A stretch of DNA of 64,000 nucleotides, taken from positions 124,001 to 188,000 of the forward strand of contig NZ_CGBP01000003.1 of the NCBI RefSeq assembly GCF_001053095.1, read 5' to 3'. A model generated the notes under the pieces. It had not been told where the DNA came from. It saw only the letters and a program-made list of their open reading frames with translations, and did no database searches. Numbering within the stretch: the first letter of the stretch is position 1; each line of letters opens with the position of its first letter. Below are positions 1 through 9,900 of this stretch, in pieces. The position numbers were made by a program, and so were the translations under genes. The DNA comes from Yersinia similis (lineage in GTDB: Bacteria; Pseudomonadota; Gammaproteobacteria; Enterobacterales; Enterobacteriaceae).

Positions 1-310
1 TACCCAATGAAAAACTTTGCATTGGGGCAACTTTTGCCGCTCTGACTGGCGCTTGTTTTTCCAAAATAGGCAATAATTCATCTTCAGGAAGATGAACCAG
101 CTTGGCGTAAGAACGAATGTAACCACGGTGGAATGTCGAGGCGAGATTAGCTTGCGCGTTATCCTCCTCAATATCACGGATTGTGGATACTTTCAGACAC
201 AGACGTTCTGCAACAGTCTGCTGGGTTAGCCCTAATAACTCGCGGGCTTGACGCAGGCGCACACCTGGCGTCTCTGTAACAGTTTGATCTTGGGAGGCTT
301 CAGTATTCAT
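1..310 (-). CDS. rodZ: RodZ, cytoskeletal protein, N-terminal part (cut by window edge)
   Basis: RodZ links the MreB cytoskeleton to the cell-wall elongation machinery in the inner membrane and keeps rods in shape. About 103 N-terminal residues are visible on the minus strand, starting with ATG at 310 ([10 protein letters not shown]). They contain the cytoplasmic helix-turn-helix domain ([19 protein letters not shown] region) that binds MreB. The transmembrane helix and periplasmic domain lie beyond the left edge. The start codon overlaps the last 11 bases of pilW, so the two genes are probably translated from one mRNA. The pilW-rodZ order is standard in enterobacteria, where ispG follows. 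Confidence 0.93.
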   Translation of the reverse strand, partial: MNTEASQDQTVTETPGVRLRQARELLGLTQQTVAERLCLKVSTIRDIEEDNAQANLASTFHRGYIRSYAKLVHLPEDELLPILEKQAPVRAAKVAPMQSFSLG

Positions 311-1049
311 TAGCTAGAAAATGCTGGTACTGTTTGGATTGTGGAAAACTTCGCGCAAGCTGCTTGCCATAGCGTTGTACACTATCTTGACGGCCTGCCA
401 GCGCGGCGAAACGAATTTGTAACCATAAACTCTCAGCACTGGCTGGAAGCGTATGTTGGTAAACATCCAGTAATAGTTGCGCTTGTGCGCGATTACCTTC
501 CCCAAAATGCCTTTGGGCTTCCGCAAGCAGAGGCTCGCCTTTATCCGGATCATACTTCAACGCCCGGCTCAACAAGACCCGAGCTTGTTTATCCTGATTA
601 GCCCGTAAAAAGCAATAACCTGCGTTTTCCAGACTATCAGCAACCTGACCGTAATCAGGTAGCAATGCCGCAGCACTAAACTGTTGTTGCGCCGATACAT
701 ACTGCCCTAAACTACACAGAAACGCACCGTAATTATTCAGTACAGTGCCATTTCCCGGAGCCAGTTTCATTGCTTGTTGATAACGCTGCTCTGCGGCACT
801 GTTTTCACCGATACGTTGCGCATAAAATGCCATCCCTAATTGAGTGCGATAATCCTGTGGATCCGCCTCTACCGCTTTTTCAAGGTTCTTCCGCGCGGCA
901 TTAAGATCGCCTTGTGCCAAATACGCTAAACCCAGTTGTAAGCGTGTCTGCCCTGCAACTGCCTGACTTGTGTTCTCCGGTGGTGTACCGGAGCACCCTG
1001 CCAATACACTTACGACCAGACAAACTCTCCACAGTTTTATCAGCTTCAT
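300..1049 (-). CDS. pilW: PilW/PilF-family TPR lipoprotein
   Basis: This 249-residue outer-membrane lipoprotein belongs to the PilW (PilF) family, which stabilises type IV pili and helps secretin assembly in species that have them. The first 19 residues form a lipoprotein signal ending in the lipobox VLAGC. From about residue 35 to 180 there are tetratricopeptide repeats ([20 protein letters not shown] and similar units). The gene lies between rlmN and rodZ, as in other enterobacteria. No pilus genes occur in this window, so the role here is inferred from the family. The gene was called yfgC/pilF in some older annotations. Confidence 0.85.
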   Translation of the reverse strand: MKLIKLWRVCLVVSVLAGCSGTPPENTSQAVAGQTRLQLGLAYLAQGDLNAARKNLEKAVEADPQDYRTQLGMAFYAQRIGENSAAEQRYQQAMKLAPGNGTVLNNYGAFLCSLGQYVSAQQQFSAAALLPDYGQVADSLENAGYCFLRANQDKQARVLLSRALKYDPDKGEPLLAEAQRHFGEGNRAQAQLLLDVYQHTLPASAESLWLQIRFAALAGRQDSVQRYGKQLARSFPQSKQYQHFLANEY

Positions 1050-1202
1050 GCTTTCTCAATTGTCCTTATATATGCAGATCAGCACCAAATTCTGGCTCTC
1101 ATGTTATTCTCATTACTGGTTTTTAGCCACCTTTCCGCGATGAGATTTCAACAAATTATAAGTTAAATAACAATTAGTTATGTAACAAATTAACCTTGTG
1201 AA

Positions 1203-2399
1203 TCAGACTGTTTTAATCGCAATAGGTTCACCCGCCATTTTCTTTTTCAAGGTGCGTTTAGTACGATCGATAACCTCACCGGCCAATTGACCACATGCGG
1301 CATCAATGTCATCACCGCGGGTCTTACGCACGATAGTGGTAAAGCCGTATTCCATCAACACCTTAGAGAAGCGATCAACCCGGCTGTTTGAGCTACGACC
1401 ATAAGGTGCACCAGGGAACGGGTTCCATGGGATCAAATTGATCTTGCAGGGCGTATCTTTCAAACACTCGGCTAGCTGATGGGCTTGCTCGGTGCTGTCA
1501 TTGATATGATCCAGCATAACGTACTCAACCGTAACCCGCCCACCGTTGGCTTTGGATTTATCCAAATAACGGCGCACCGCAGCCAGAAACGTTTCAATAT
1601 TATATTTACGGTTAATGGGGACAATTTCATCGCGAATATCATCGGTAGGCGCATGTAACGAGATAGCCAATGCAACGTCAATCATATCACCCAGTTTATC
1701 CAACGCCGGAACCACCCCAGAGGTGGACAGCGTCACACGGCGTTTGGACAAACCAAAGCCGAAGTCGTCCATCATGATATCCATCGCTGGCACGACATTA
1801 TTCAGATTCAGCAGCGGTTCCCCCATCCCCATCATGACCACGTTGGTAATGGGCCGGGTACCGGTGGATTTCAATGAACCAATAATTTTTGCCGCACGCC
1901 ATACCTGACCGATGATTTCAGATACGCGAAGATTACGGTTAAAGCCCTGTTGTGCGGTCGAACAGAATTTACACTCCAATGCACAACCGACTTGGGACGA
2001 TACACACAGAGTTGCGCGGTCTGCTTCAGGGATATATACCGTTTCAACTTGTTGATCGCCGACTTTAATTGCCCATTTAATGGTGCCATCGACAGAGCGT
2101 TGCTCTTCTGCAACTTCCGGCGCACGGATCTCTGCAACACGCTGCAATTTCGCCCGCAGCCCTTTATTAATATCAGTCATTTGCTCGAAATCGTCGTAGC
2201 AATAGTGATACATCCACTTCATGACCTGATCTGCCCGGAAAGGTTTCTCCCCCATTTCGGCAAAAAACTCGCGCATTTGCTGACGATTTAAATCGAGCAG
2301 ATTGATTTTACTGGTAGTAGGTACAGCGGTCTGAACGGCATTGTCAGACAGAAGTGCGGCATCAATTGGCGTTGATGTAGTTAATAATTGTTCAGACAT
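1203..2399 (-). CDS. rlmN: RlmN, dual-specificity 23S rRNA/tRNA adenine-C2 methyltransferase
   Basis: This radical-SAM enzyme methylates C2 of A2503 in 23S rRNA and of A37 in several tRNAs, in the cytoplasm. The 398-residue protein has the radical-SAM CxxxCxxC motif at Cys139, Cys143 and Cys146 (GCALECKFC). It also has the C-terminal catalytic cysteine (Cys369, in [11 protein letters not shown]), which forms the covalent RNA intermediate. An N-terminal extension of about 35 residues precedes the conserved accessory domain that starts near [10 protein letters not shown]. Length and position upstream of pilW and downstream of ndk are typical. The ATG at 2399 is the only plausible start. Confidence 0.96.
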   Translation of the reverse strand: MSEQLLTTSTPIDAALLSDNAVQTAVPTTSKINLLDLNRQQMREFFAEMGEKPFRADQVMKWMYHYCYDDFEQMTDINKGLRAKLQRVAEIRAPEVAEEQRSVDGTIKWAIKVGDQQVETVYIPEADRATLCVSSQVGCALECKFCSTAQQGFNRNLRVSEIIGQVWRAAKIIGSLKSTGTRPITNVVMMGMGEPLLNLNNVVPAMDIMMDDFGFGLSKRRVTLSTSGVVPALDKLGDMIDVALAISLHAPTDDIRDEIVPINRKYNIETFLAAVRRYLDKSKANGGRVTVEYVMLDHINDSTEQAHQLAECLKDTPCKINLIPWNPFPGAPYGRSSNSRVDRFSKVLMEYGFTTIVRKTRGDDIDAACGQLAGEVIDRTKRTLKKKMAGEPIAIKTV

Positions 2400-2498
2400 G
2401 AGTTGTCGTGGCCTCGTTATTACACTTTACGGCGCTGCGCTTTAAACCGGGTACGGCTTCCGAAACGGCGATAAATAATAGAATGTATAAATAATAGA

Positions 2499-2530
2499 AC
2501 GCCCCAGCAGAGCTGTCTCTACTGGGGCGT
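2499..2530 (-). terminator. Probable ndk terminator
   Basis: A strong GC-rich hairpin (ACGCCCCAG, 14-base loop region, CTGGGGCGT) lies 130 bases downstream of ndk. On the minus strand it is followed by TTCTATTATTT, a weak T-rich tail. It lies between ndk and rlmN, which suggests that the two genes are mainly transcribed separately. The rest of 2400-2660 holds no gene that I can see. Confidence 0.6.
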
Positions 2531-2660
2531 GGCATTGTACAAATTTTAAAGCACGGATTCCATGAATGGAAAGGTGTCTGGGCAACTTTATTGTTTCAGT
2601 TGATTAAATCCCCCCACCTTCCTGCATTGAATCAACCCACTAGCCACTTAAATTAACACA

Positions 2661-3089
2661 TTAGCTACGGGAAAAAATTTCATCTGCTGCGAAGAAGTAA
2701 GCGATCTCGCGCTGAGCAGATTCAACAGCATCAGAGCCGTGTACCGCATTCGCGGTGAAACTGTCAGCAAAATCAGCCCGTAGCGTACCGGCCAGCGCGT
2801 TATCTGGGTTAGTCGCGCCCATAATATCACGGTGACGCTGTACCGCATTTTCGCACTCCAGAACCTGAACCATAATAGGGCCAGAGGTCATAAATTCAAC
2901 TAAACCATCGAAGAACGGGCGGCCTTTATGTTCAGCGTAAAAACCTTCGGCCTGTTCTTTGGTCAGGTGCAACATTTTTGCGGCGATGATTTTGAAGCCA
3001 GCACTTTCAAAACGCGCATAGATGGCACCGATGTCGTTATTGGCAACAGCGTTTGGTTTGATAATCGAGAAAGTACGTTCTAAAGCCAT
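2661..3089 (-). CDS. ndk: Nucleoside diphosphate kinase
   Basis: Ndk equilibrates nucleoside di- and triphosphates through a phosphohistidine intermediate in the cytoplasm. The product is 142 residues, the normal family length. It carries the signature [11 protein letters not shown] with the catalytic histidine at 117. An upstream in-frame extension to 3269 exists, but it runs through ERIC-type repeat sequence. The start at 3089 ([15 protein letters not shown]) matches the conserved N-terminus and is preceded by an AGAGGTT ribosome-binding site. The neighbour rlmN downstream is conventional. Confidence 0.97.
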   Translation of the reverse strand: MALERTFSIIKPNAVANNDIGAIYARFESAGFKIIAAKMLHLTKEQAEGFYAEHKGRPFFDGLVEFMTSGPIMVQVLECENAVQRHRDIMGATNPDNALAGTLRADFADSFTANAVHGSDAVESAQREIAYFFAADEIFSRS

Positions 3090-3199
3090 AATAACCTCTA
3101 TTGGATTTCTAATATTAACCGGACTCGGAACCTGCTCTGATAAGCGTATTTGCTTCGCTGGCGGCCAGTTCCTTTGCACTAAAATGATGCCGATCTGTC

Positions 3200-3347
3200 T
3201 ATACCCTAAATATAAATAACTCGAGTTGCAGCAAGGCAGCAACTGAGCGACAACCGATTTGCCCCGCATTTATGCTAGCCCGCTGGGTGAGCCTCAAGGA
3301 TTAATGAGAGCAGCCAACGCACATGCACTTGAAGTATGCCGGGTATA
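3200..3347. repeat. ERIC-type intergenic repeat
   Basis: The element begins with TATACCC and ends with GGGTATA, and carries the internal ERIC-like blocks CGAGTTGCAGCAAGGC at one end and CATGCACTTGAAGTATG at the other. It can fold into a long imperfect hairpin. It lies upstream of ndk, in its 5' region. The central part is altered compared with a typical ERIC of about 127 bp. The remaining 3348-3574 is AT-rich with no recognisable gene. Confidence 0.7.
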
Positions 3348-3574
3348 AGTGGTCGCCGATTATAGGTGCGCTTGTAGCAATTGCATACGGGAATCGCAAC
3401 ATTTCATTAAAAAAAAATCATCTTAAACGTTCATTTTTGTACACATCTCACATTTTGTATAAAAACCGTAACGTCTTCTAAGTAACAATCTGCCGTCACT
3501 TAGAAGATATATGCAGTAAGCATATAATAACGTTTAATTTATCTATTTCTCCAAGCAGCTAATGCCAAATACCC

Positions 3575-5995
3575 TTAGAGTTCTTCAATAAATCTAAAAC
3601 CTACTTTTTTCTTCACAATAGCCGATGGCTGACTGATAACAGAAGAGACCAAGGATATTTTCCCTTTGCGCTTAAAGTGGTCGGCCAGTGCTCGGGTCGC
3701 CGCCGTACCCGCGCCTCTGACGGCCCCTTCAGCATAGGGTGCGAGTACATAATCTGGGTTAGTTAACGACCCGGCAACCCCCGCATCATGATCATTAATA
3801 TCGACCGCCATAGTGACGCTAATAACCTGGCCCTCCAAACGGACTACGACATAAACAAAATCATCACGGCTGGTTCTTAACCAACTGCTTGCAACTTCGC
3901 TAGTCAGTCGTGAAGCCTCTAACAACGGCTCAATTTCATGTCGACCCAAGCCACTTTCTGGAGGAATTTCAGAGGATTGAAAAAGCAATTCTTGTTGACG
4001 ATATCTACGCTGCCAATCTTCGATAATTGGCAAAAGTGCCTGCCGGCTCTCTTCTGTCTCTTCGGGCATCCCGATAATCACTTCAATGTCAAAATGCAGA
4101 TCTGGGCGTTCTACCCAATGGCCATCCTGACGAATTCTGGGTACCGTCTCAATAAAATGGTAATCCACCAGTGACAGTTCATAACGCCCCAAGGGCAGCG
4201 CCTGCGTTCCTTGTGGCGGTATCACTTCTTCTTCAGTATGACGTAAATAATTGACATAACTTAGTTGAGAAAAATCGAATGCCGTTTTGAGATGCACGAT
4301 ATCTGCAACCTCTGTCGCTTCAGCCACATGGGCCTGAACTGACTCGACTAAACGTGATGCCGTCTCCACATCTGCCACAGCAGAACCGATCTCCCCTTCG
4401 CGAACAATATTTTCTATTACTCGCCCAAAATTTTCGCTATTCCAGTACTCAATGCTGGCACCAAACAACAAGGTAAAATCGGTCAAGATATTCAGAGTCC
4501 AATCGATACACCCTGGAGCAAGATCACGTCGGCTACGCAGATGAGGCAGGATTTTATCTCTCATTGAGGCTTTGCACGCAAGTGCCGTTGCCGGTACGGT
4601 TAATGCATGTTCGCCCATGTTGGTTGTAATATAGGTTAACTGCCCTTTAACATCTGACATAAAATTAAGTAATGTAGCGTCGTCATCGAATGTTTCATTA
4701 TTCGTTACCTTTGCCAGCGGCAACGAAGAGCCAAATACTTGTAATATTTTATCTGCCGTGCTACCAAAAAAATCGGCAGTATTATGGACAAATTTATCTA
4801 CCTGATTACAATGCCCCTGAACAATATAGTTATAAATACTGAGTAAGGGTATTGCCCAACAAGCAGCTAGCCCCAGAGCACTACGCTCAGTCCGGTTATG
4901 CTCCTTGCCAACAGTTAATACCATTTTATCGATAACTATTGGGCTATTTTCATCCATATTATTTATATCAAAAATAATATCTGAATTAGCAACATCAATT
5001 AACGTTCCAATCAAAGGAGAAGAATAAACAATTCTATTATTTAATGATTCAACAAATTGTATTTGAAAAAAACCACCATTAAAACGCAATAAAAATGATA
5101 AATTACTACTTTTTCCATATAAATCAAAATCCAACCCATCACCATTATTTTTATCACCATCAAAGAAAAATAACTTATAATCTTTAACTCTAATAACACC
5201 ACTTTCAAAAAACTTTATTGAATAATTATCCGTGTCAGATAACTGAAAGTCGATTAATACATCTCTATATTTTATTCGTGGGTCACTCCAATAGGGACCA
5301 AAAAAATCTTGTACTTTAAAATGCATTGAATTTTTTATAGAACAGAAACGATCACAAATGAAATTCTCACTTTGAGAAACACGCATACTACTAATTTTAT
5401 TGTTCATTCTTATGAACGATAAATCATCAGATGTGTAATCCTCTGTTAAAACAAAATATTTACCATTATAGTTATCGTCCTCGTAGACTGTAGCTTGCAT
5501 TCCTGGAGGGATTTTTATTGAATATACGTCATCATTCAATGTATTTAACAAATGAGATTTTTTCCTTTCAGAATAGCCACCTCTATATAAGTCAATTTCC
5601 TCACCACCAGATAAGCAAACCGAGTCACCTGTAAAGTTACTTTCGCCATAAAAACAAACTGCCTTTTTTATTTCAAATGAACTTATATTATCATTTAAAT
5701 ACATCAGGCTTTTATCTGAGACCAAATCCACATCAGCTTCAAACGTTCGAGAAGCACCCGCGAAATTTATATCACCATAGACAGTTACAATTAAACCATG
5801 AGGAACAGAAATTGACGATATACGATCATTCCATTGATCCGGAATGTCGGCAACTGAATTCCCTTGAGTAGTACAGAGAGACTCACCATTATAGTTATCA
5901 TCCATATAAAAGCAGACTTTTGGTTCATCTGCATACGCATCAAAAATCAACAAAGAGAACATTAAAGTTAGTATGTGGTTACGATTATATCTCAT
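3575..5995 (-). CDS. Secreted beta-gamma-crystallin protein with GNAT-like C-terminal domain
   Basis: This is an exported protein of 806 residues. The start at 5995 (MRYNRNHILTL) is chosen over one 11 codons upstream because AAAAGG lies just before it and a clean signal peptide follows, with likely cleavage after DAYA. Residues about 22-190 form two beta-gamma-crystallin domains, or four Greek keys (CFYMDDNYNGES, VYGDINFAG, CFYGESNFTGDS, VYEDDNYNGKY). Each ends in an N/D-N/D-x-x-S/Y-S calcium-site motif (NDRISS, NDNISS, NDDVYS, NNKISS). A middle part of about 490 residues is unrecognised. Residues about 685-806 resemble a GNAT acyltransferase: a GAVRGAGTAATRALADHF acyl-CoA loop/helix, then SAIVKKKVGFRF. 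A Ca-binding crystallin from Yersinia has been described in the literature, as I recall; the C-terminal assignment is my inference. The first two thirds are much more AT-rich than the last third. Confidence 0.8.
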   Translation of the reverse strand: MRYNRNHILTLMFSLLIFDAYADEPKVCFYMDDNYNGESLCTTQGNSVADIPDQWNDRISSISVPHGLIVTVYGDINFAGASRTFEADVDLVSDKSLMYLNDNISSFEIKKAVCFYGESNFTGDSVCLSGGEEIDLYRGGYSERKKSHLLNTLNDDVYSIKIPPGMQATVYEDDNYNGKYFVLTEDYTSDDLSFIRMNNKISSMRVSQSENFICDRFCSIKNSMHFKVQDFFGPYWSDPRIKYRDVLIDFQLSDTDNYSIKFFESGVIRVKDYKLFFFDGDKNNGDGLDFDLYGKSSNLSFLLRFNGGFFQIQFVESLNNRIVYSSPLIGTLIDVANSDIIFDINNMDENSPIVIDKMVLTVGKEHNRTERSALGLAACWAIPLLSIYNYIVQGHCNQVDKFVHNTADFFGSTADKILQVFGSSLPLAKVTNNETFDDDATLLNFMSDVKGQLTYITTNMGEHALTVPATALACKASMRDKILPHLRSRRDLAPGCIDWTLNILTDFTLLFGASIEYWNSENFGRVIENIVREGEIGSAVADVETASRLVESVQAHVAEATEVADIVHLKTAFDFSQLSYVNYLRHTEEEVIPPQGTQALPLGRYELSLVDYHFIETVPRIRQDGHWVERPDLHFDIEVIIGMPEETEESRQALLPIIEDWQRRYRQQELLFQSSEIPPESGLGRHEIEPLLEASRLTSEVASSWLRTSRDDFVYVVVRLEGQVISVTMAVDINDHDAGVAGSLTNPDYVLAPYAEGAVRGAGTAATRALADHFKRKGKISLVSSVISQPSAIVKKKVGFRFIEEL

Positions 5996-6220
5996 AATAT
6001 ATATACCTTTTAAGCTACTATTAATCATCTATTACTTTAAAATAATAGATTGTTATTTTTCGACCTAAAAACTTTATATTAGAATAAATAATTTATTGAT
6101 AACTTTTTTTATTACAAATGACTTTATTATGAGAAATATATTTAAAATACAAACACGAATATATTGAGTTGATTGTCTTTTATTAATACATAAAGTTTTT
6201 ACGCTAAAAAAAATTATACC

Positions 6221-6297
6221 TACCCTAAATAATTCGAGTTACGGCAAGGCGACAAGCGAGAGACAAATCGGTCGCTCCCCCTTCAGGGATGGAGTCT
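6221..6297. repeat. ERIC-type fragment (one end only)
   Basis: The stretch starting TACCCTAAATAATTCGAGTT matches the left end of ERIC-type elements elsewhere in this window (for example 3200 and 44426). The match fades after about 75 bases, at CCCCCTTCAGGGATGG, and no right end is found. It is probably a truncated copy in the decayed region upstream of the autotransporters. Confidence 0.55.
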
Positions 6298-6316
6298 TAG
6301 TTTTAGCCTTGGCTAA

Positions 6317-6451
6317 TGATACCCCCCATCTTCAGGCTGCCAGACCACGCAGCAGATCACCTGATTATCGGGTTTGAGGATATCTACTTTTTTAATAGCC
6401 CGAGTGGCTACCGGTTTACCATCGGCAGTACGCAAGTCAGTAAACTCATTT
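6317..6451 (-). pseudogene. Fragment of an unidentified gene
   Basis: An open stretch of 44 codons on the minus strand ends in a TAG stop and reads NEFTDLRTADGKPVATRAI, then KKVDILKPDNQVICCVVWQPEDGGYH. Its base composition is close to chromosomal average, unlike the very AT-rich surroundings, and it has no start codon. The frame is closed by a TGA upstream. It looks like the 3' end of a lost gene; I do not recognise the family. The rest of 5996-6965 is AT-rich and shows no gene; the promoter of the downstream autotransporter should lie in 6800-6960. Confidence 0.4.
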
Positions 6452-6965
6452 CAATCCTGGTACTAAGTGATACAAACCATTTTGACGCCTATTTTGTCAC
6501 TTCGTTGAGATGGGCTAGAAGTTGATAATTGAATTGCAGTATTCGTCTAAAAATAAATATGGGGAGCAAAACAGACCTCATATGAAAATTGTAAAACCCG
6601 CAGAAACAGAAAATATATTATTCAAAAAAAATTAAATATCATCAAAAAACCGTCAACGAAGAATTGATAATAAAAAAATAATAACAAATAACAGCAGGAA
6701 GTTATTTTTATAAGTTATAAAAAAACATCGCGCTAAAAATTATAATCAATAAAAATCAGTTAGTTATGAAAATTAAAAATAAATTAAAAATAAATTAAAC
6801 TCCTAAAATAATATATGTATTAAATTTTCATATTTTAATAATTAGGTTTTGTGTTTTTGTGTCGGTATATTTTTTATCGGAATTATCTTGTCACTTATTA
6901 TTTAAAATGCGCCTTCTCTTTAACCTTCTCTTTAAATAACAGTAAATAAATAGGAAACACAGAAT

Positions 6966-9900
6966 ATGAAAAACAGTAATACTCTTAATACGCGTCTGTT
7001 ACCACTGTCTATTTTAATTTCATCGCTGGTTTCTGGCGGGGCTATGGCTGCGCCAGTAGTCATCGACGGCGGCAACAATGGTTTGGTTGATAACATCTCT
7101 ACCCCAGTAGCTGATGGTGGCGCTGTTGCTGTTGAACCAGCTGTTGAACAACCGGGCCTGCTTGATAAAGTCAAAGAACTGCTGGGGTTGGGTGAAATTA
7201 CTCAAGAACAAGCCGATAAATTAGCAAAAAGCGTTACTGATAAAGCTGAAAAAGTGAAAGCGCAAGCTGACGCACAGAAGATACTTGATGATGTCAAAAA
7301 AGAAGCCGAAGCAGCAGCTTCACAGGAAAAAACCAAAAAAATTGTCAATGACTCTTATCAGCAATTCGCTAAGGATAAAGAGACAGCCAAACAAGAAGCT
7401 GCTGGCGAAAAACTCAAGCAAGATGGGATTAAAGACAATGCCATTAAGGCCGTCGAGGTTAGTGGCCAAAAATTAGATCCTGCTACTAATGGTATTGCTG
7501 GCATAGTCACCAAAGCCGTGATCGATACAACAAATGTACAAGAAGAAAAAGCAGCTGTTCTAGATGAAAAAACAACTCTAGCCCAAAAAGCCCTAGATGC
7601 GAAAGAAGAGAATACAAAGGCGCTTGCAGAAATCGAAAAACGGCTCGAACCTGTCGTAGCAGCTTTAACACAAGCGAAAGATACCGATAAGGGACAGTTG
7701 GATAATAAACTTAATGAAGTTCAACAAGCTAAAACCGAAAAAGACGCTAAAGACGCTAAAGACGGTGGGTATAAAGAGCTCTTCACCGCTCATGAAAAAA
7801 CCAAAGGTGACCTTGCAATTGCCGAAAATGATAACGGTTCAGGACAGCCAGAGAAGTTAGCCACAGCAAAAGAGAATCAAGAAAAATATAACACAGCAGC
7901 TAAACAAGAACTTGATGCTATCGCCAATGCCCAACAAGCAGTTAACGAAATTGTTGCGAAGATAGGTGAGTTAGAAATAAATAAAGGTAAGATCGAACAA
8001 GAACAAAGTACCGAAGAGGCCAAAACAGCTGGTTTAGCTTCTACGCTCAGCAATGCTAACCGCGATAAAGGCGCAGCACAGGGTGAATTCGACGCGGCAG
8101 AAAGCGCAGCTAAACTAGCTAAAGCAGCAGCAGAGGCTATCGAAGCAGCCAAAATCACCGATAAGGCAGCCAAGGATACAGAAGCAGCTCATGCAGAAGC
8201 CGCAGAAAAAGCGAAACAAACTAAAACAGCCCTTGAAAAGGCTGAAAAAGCTAAAGAAGACGCTGATAAAGTTGTAGTAGAGAAAGATGGCTTATTGACT
8301 ACCGCCAAACAGGACCTTGAGCAGTTAGTTACCGCCCAAAATAACGTCTCTCCTTCAACTGATCTGCCGACCATTGATGTGACCATTGCGCCTACCGAGA
8401 AACAAGAAGTCGCTGAGGGCACCAGCGCCATTGCCACCCAAGTGGCTGGTGGCACACAAAATGTAGCCAAGGGCGGTAAAGCGATTGATAGCGTTGTGAC
8501 CGAAGGCGGTACCGTAAACCTGAATGAAGGCTACGCCAGAGGAACCGAACTGACTAAAGGCACGCTGAACAATAACGGCGGGCTTGATGTTGATACTGTG
8601 GTAGGTGCTGAAGGTAAATTAGCTCTGGCGGGTAGCGAAACGGCCACCGCACTCTCAACCGGTGCCAAGGTTGCTGCAGGTGGTGTAGTGACCGCAGGTG
8701 ACCATTCCGTTATCGAAAAAATGATCAGCAGTGGTGACGTGGCCGCCAGCGGTAATGCCATCGTGCGTGATACGACCATTAATGACGGTAAATTAAGCCT
8801 GACAGGCACCGCTACCGCCAATAACACCACGTTCAACGGCGGTATTTTCACCGTTGCAGGTGATGCTGATGTCAACGCAACTACCATGAGTGATGGCAAA
8901 TTTGCTGTTACCGGCAATGCCAAGATCAAAGATACCCTACTCAGCACAAGTGACTTAACACTGGCAGACAAAACAACCGCGAACAACACCACACTGACTG
9001 GTGGTTCTTTCACCGTTGCAGGTGATGCCGATGTTAACGCAACTACCATGCGTGATGGCAAATTTGCTGTTACTGGCAATGCCAAGATCAAAGATACCGT
9101 ACTCAGCGCAAGCGACTTCTCGCTGGCGGACAACGCCACCGCGAACAACACCACCCTGACTGGCAGTACCTTTACCGTTGCAGGTGATACCGCTGCCACC
9201 AAGACTAAGATGACTGGTGGTGAATTTGCTGTGACAGGCAATGCCAAGATTGAAGACACCGTACTCAACGCAAGTGACTTCTCGCTGGCTGACAAAGCCA
9301 CCGCGAACAACACCACCCTGACTGACGGTACCTTCACCGTTGCAGGTGATGCCGCGGTCACCGCGACGAACATGAGTGGCGGTAAATTTGCGGTTAAAGG
9401 CAAAGCCAAGATCAACGACACCCAACTCAGCGCAGGTAACTTCACTCTGGCTGAAAATGCCACAGCGAATGACACCACACTGAATGGCGGTAAATTCAGC
9501 GTATCGAACGATGCTACAGCGAATAACACCACCCTTAATAGCGGCCTGTTTACGCTGAAAGATGGCGCGCACGCGGACAGCACCACGGTCAATAGCGGCA
9601 CCTTCGTCATGGCAGATCAATCCACGGCCAACAAAATCCAACTGGTAGACAGTGCCTTCACACTCGCAAGCGGTGCTAAGGCGATAGATACCACGTTAAC
9701 TGGCGGTCAGGCACAGGTAGCCGGCTCACTGGAAAACTTGAGCCTCACCAATGGCCGTGCAGATTTTGCCAACAGCGCTAAAGCCTCTGGCCTGCTTGAT
9801 GTCAGTACTGATAGCCAGATCAGCATGAACCGCGGTGCAGATACCGCACAAGCAAACCTGAACCTGGCTGGCCGCCTTGAATTGCTCGCCAGCGATGTTG

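Noticed and set aside
8531-9610. A 359-codon open frame on the minus strand across the autotransporter repeats
   Set aside because: It is the antisense shadow of the low-complexity repeat coding sequence; its Val/Ser/Ala-rich translation has no domain, start context or codon pattern of a gene.
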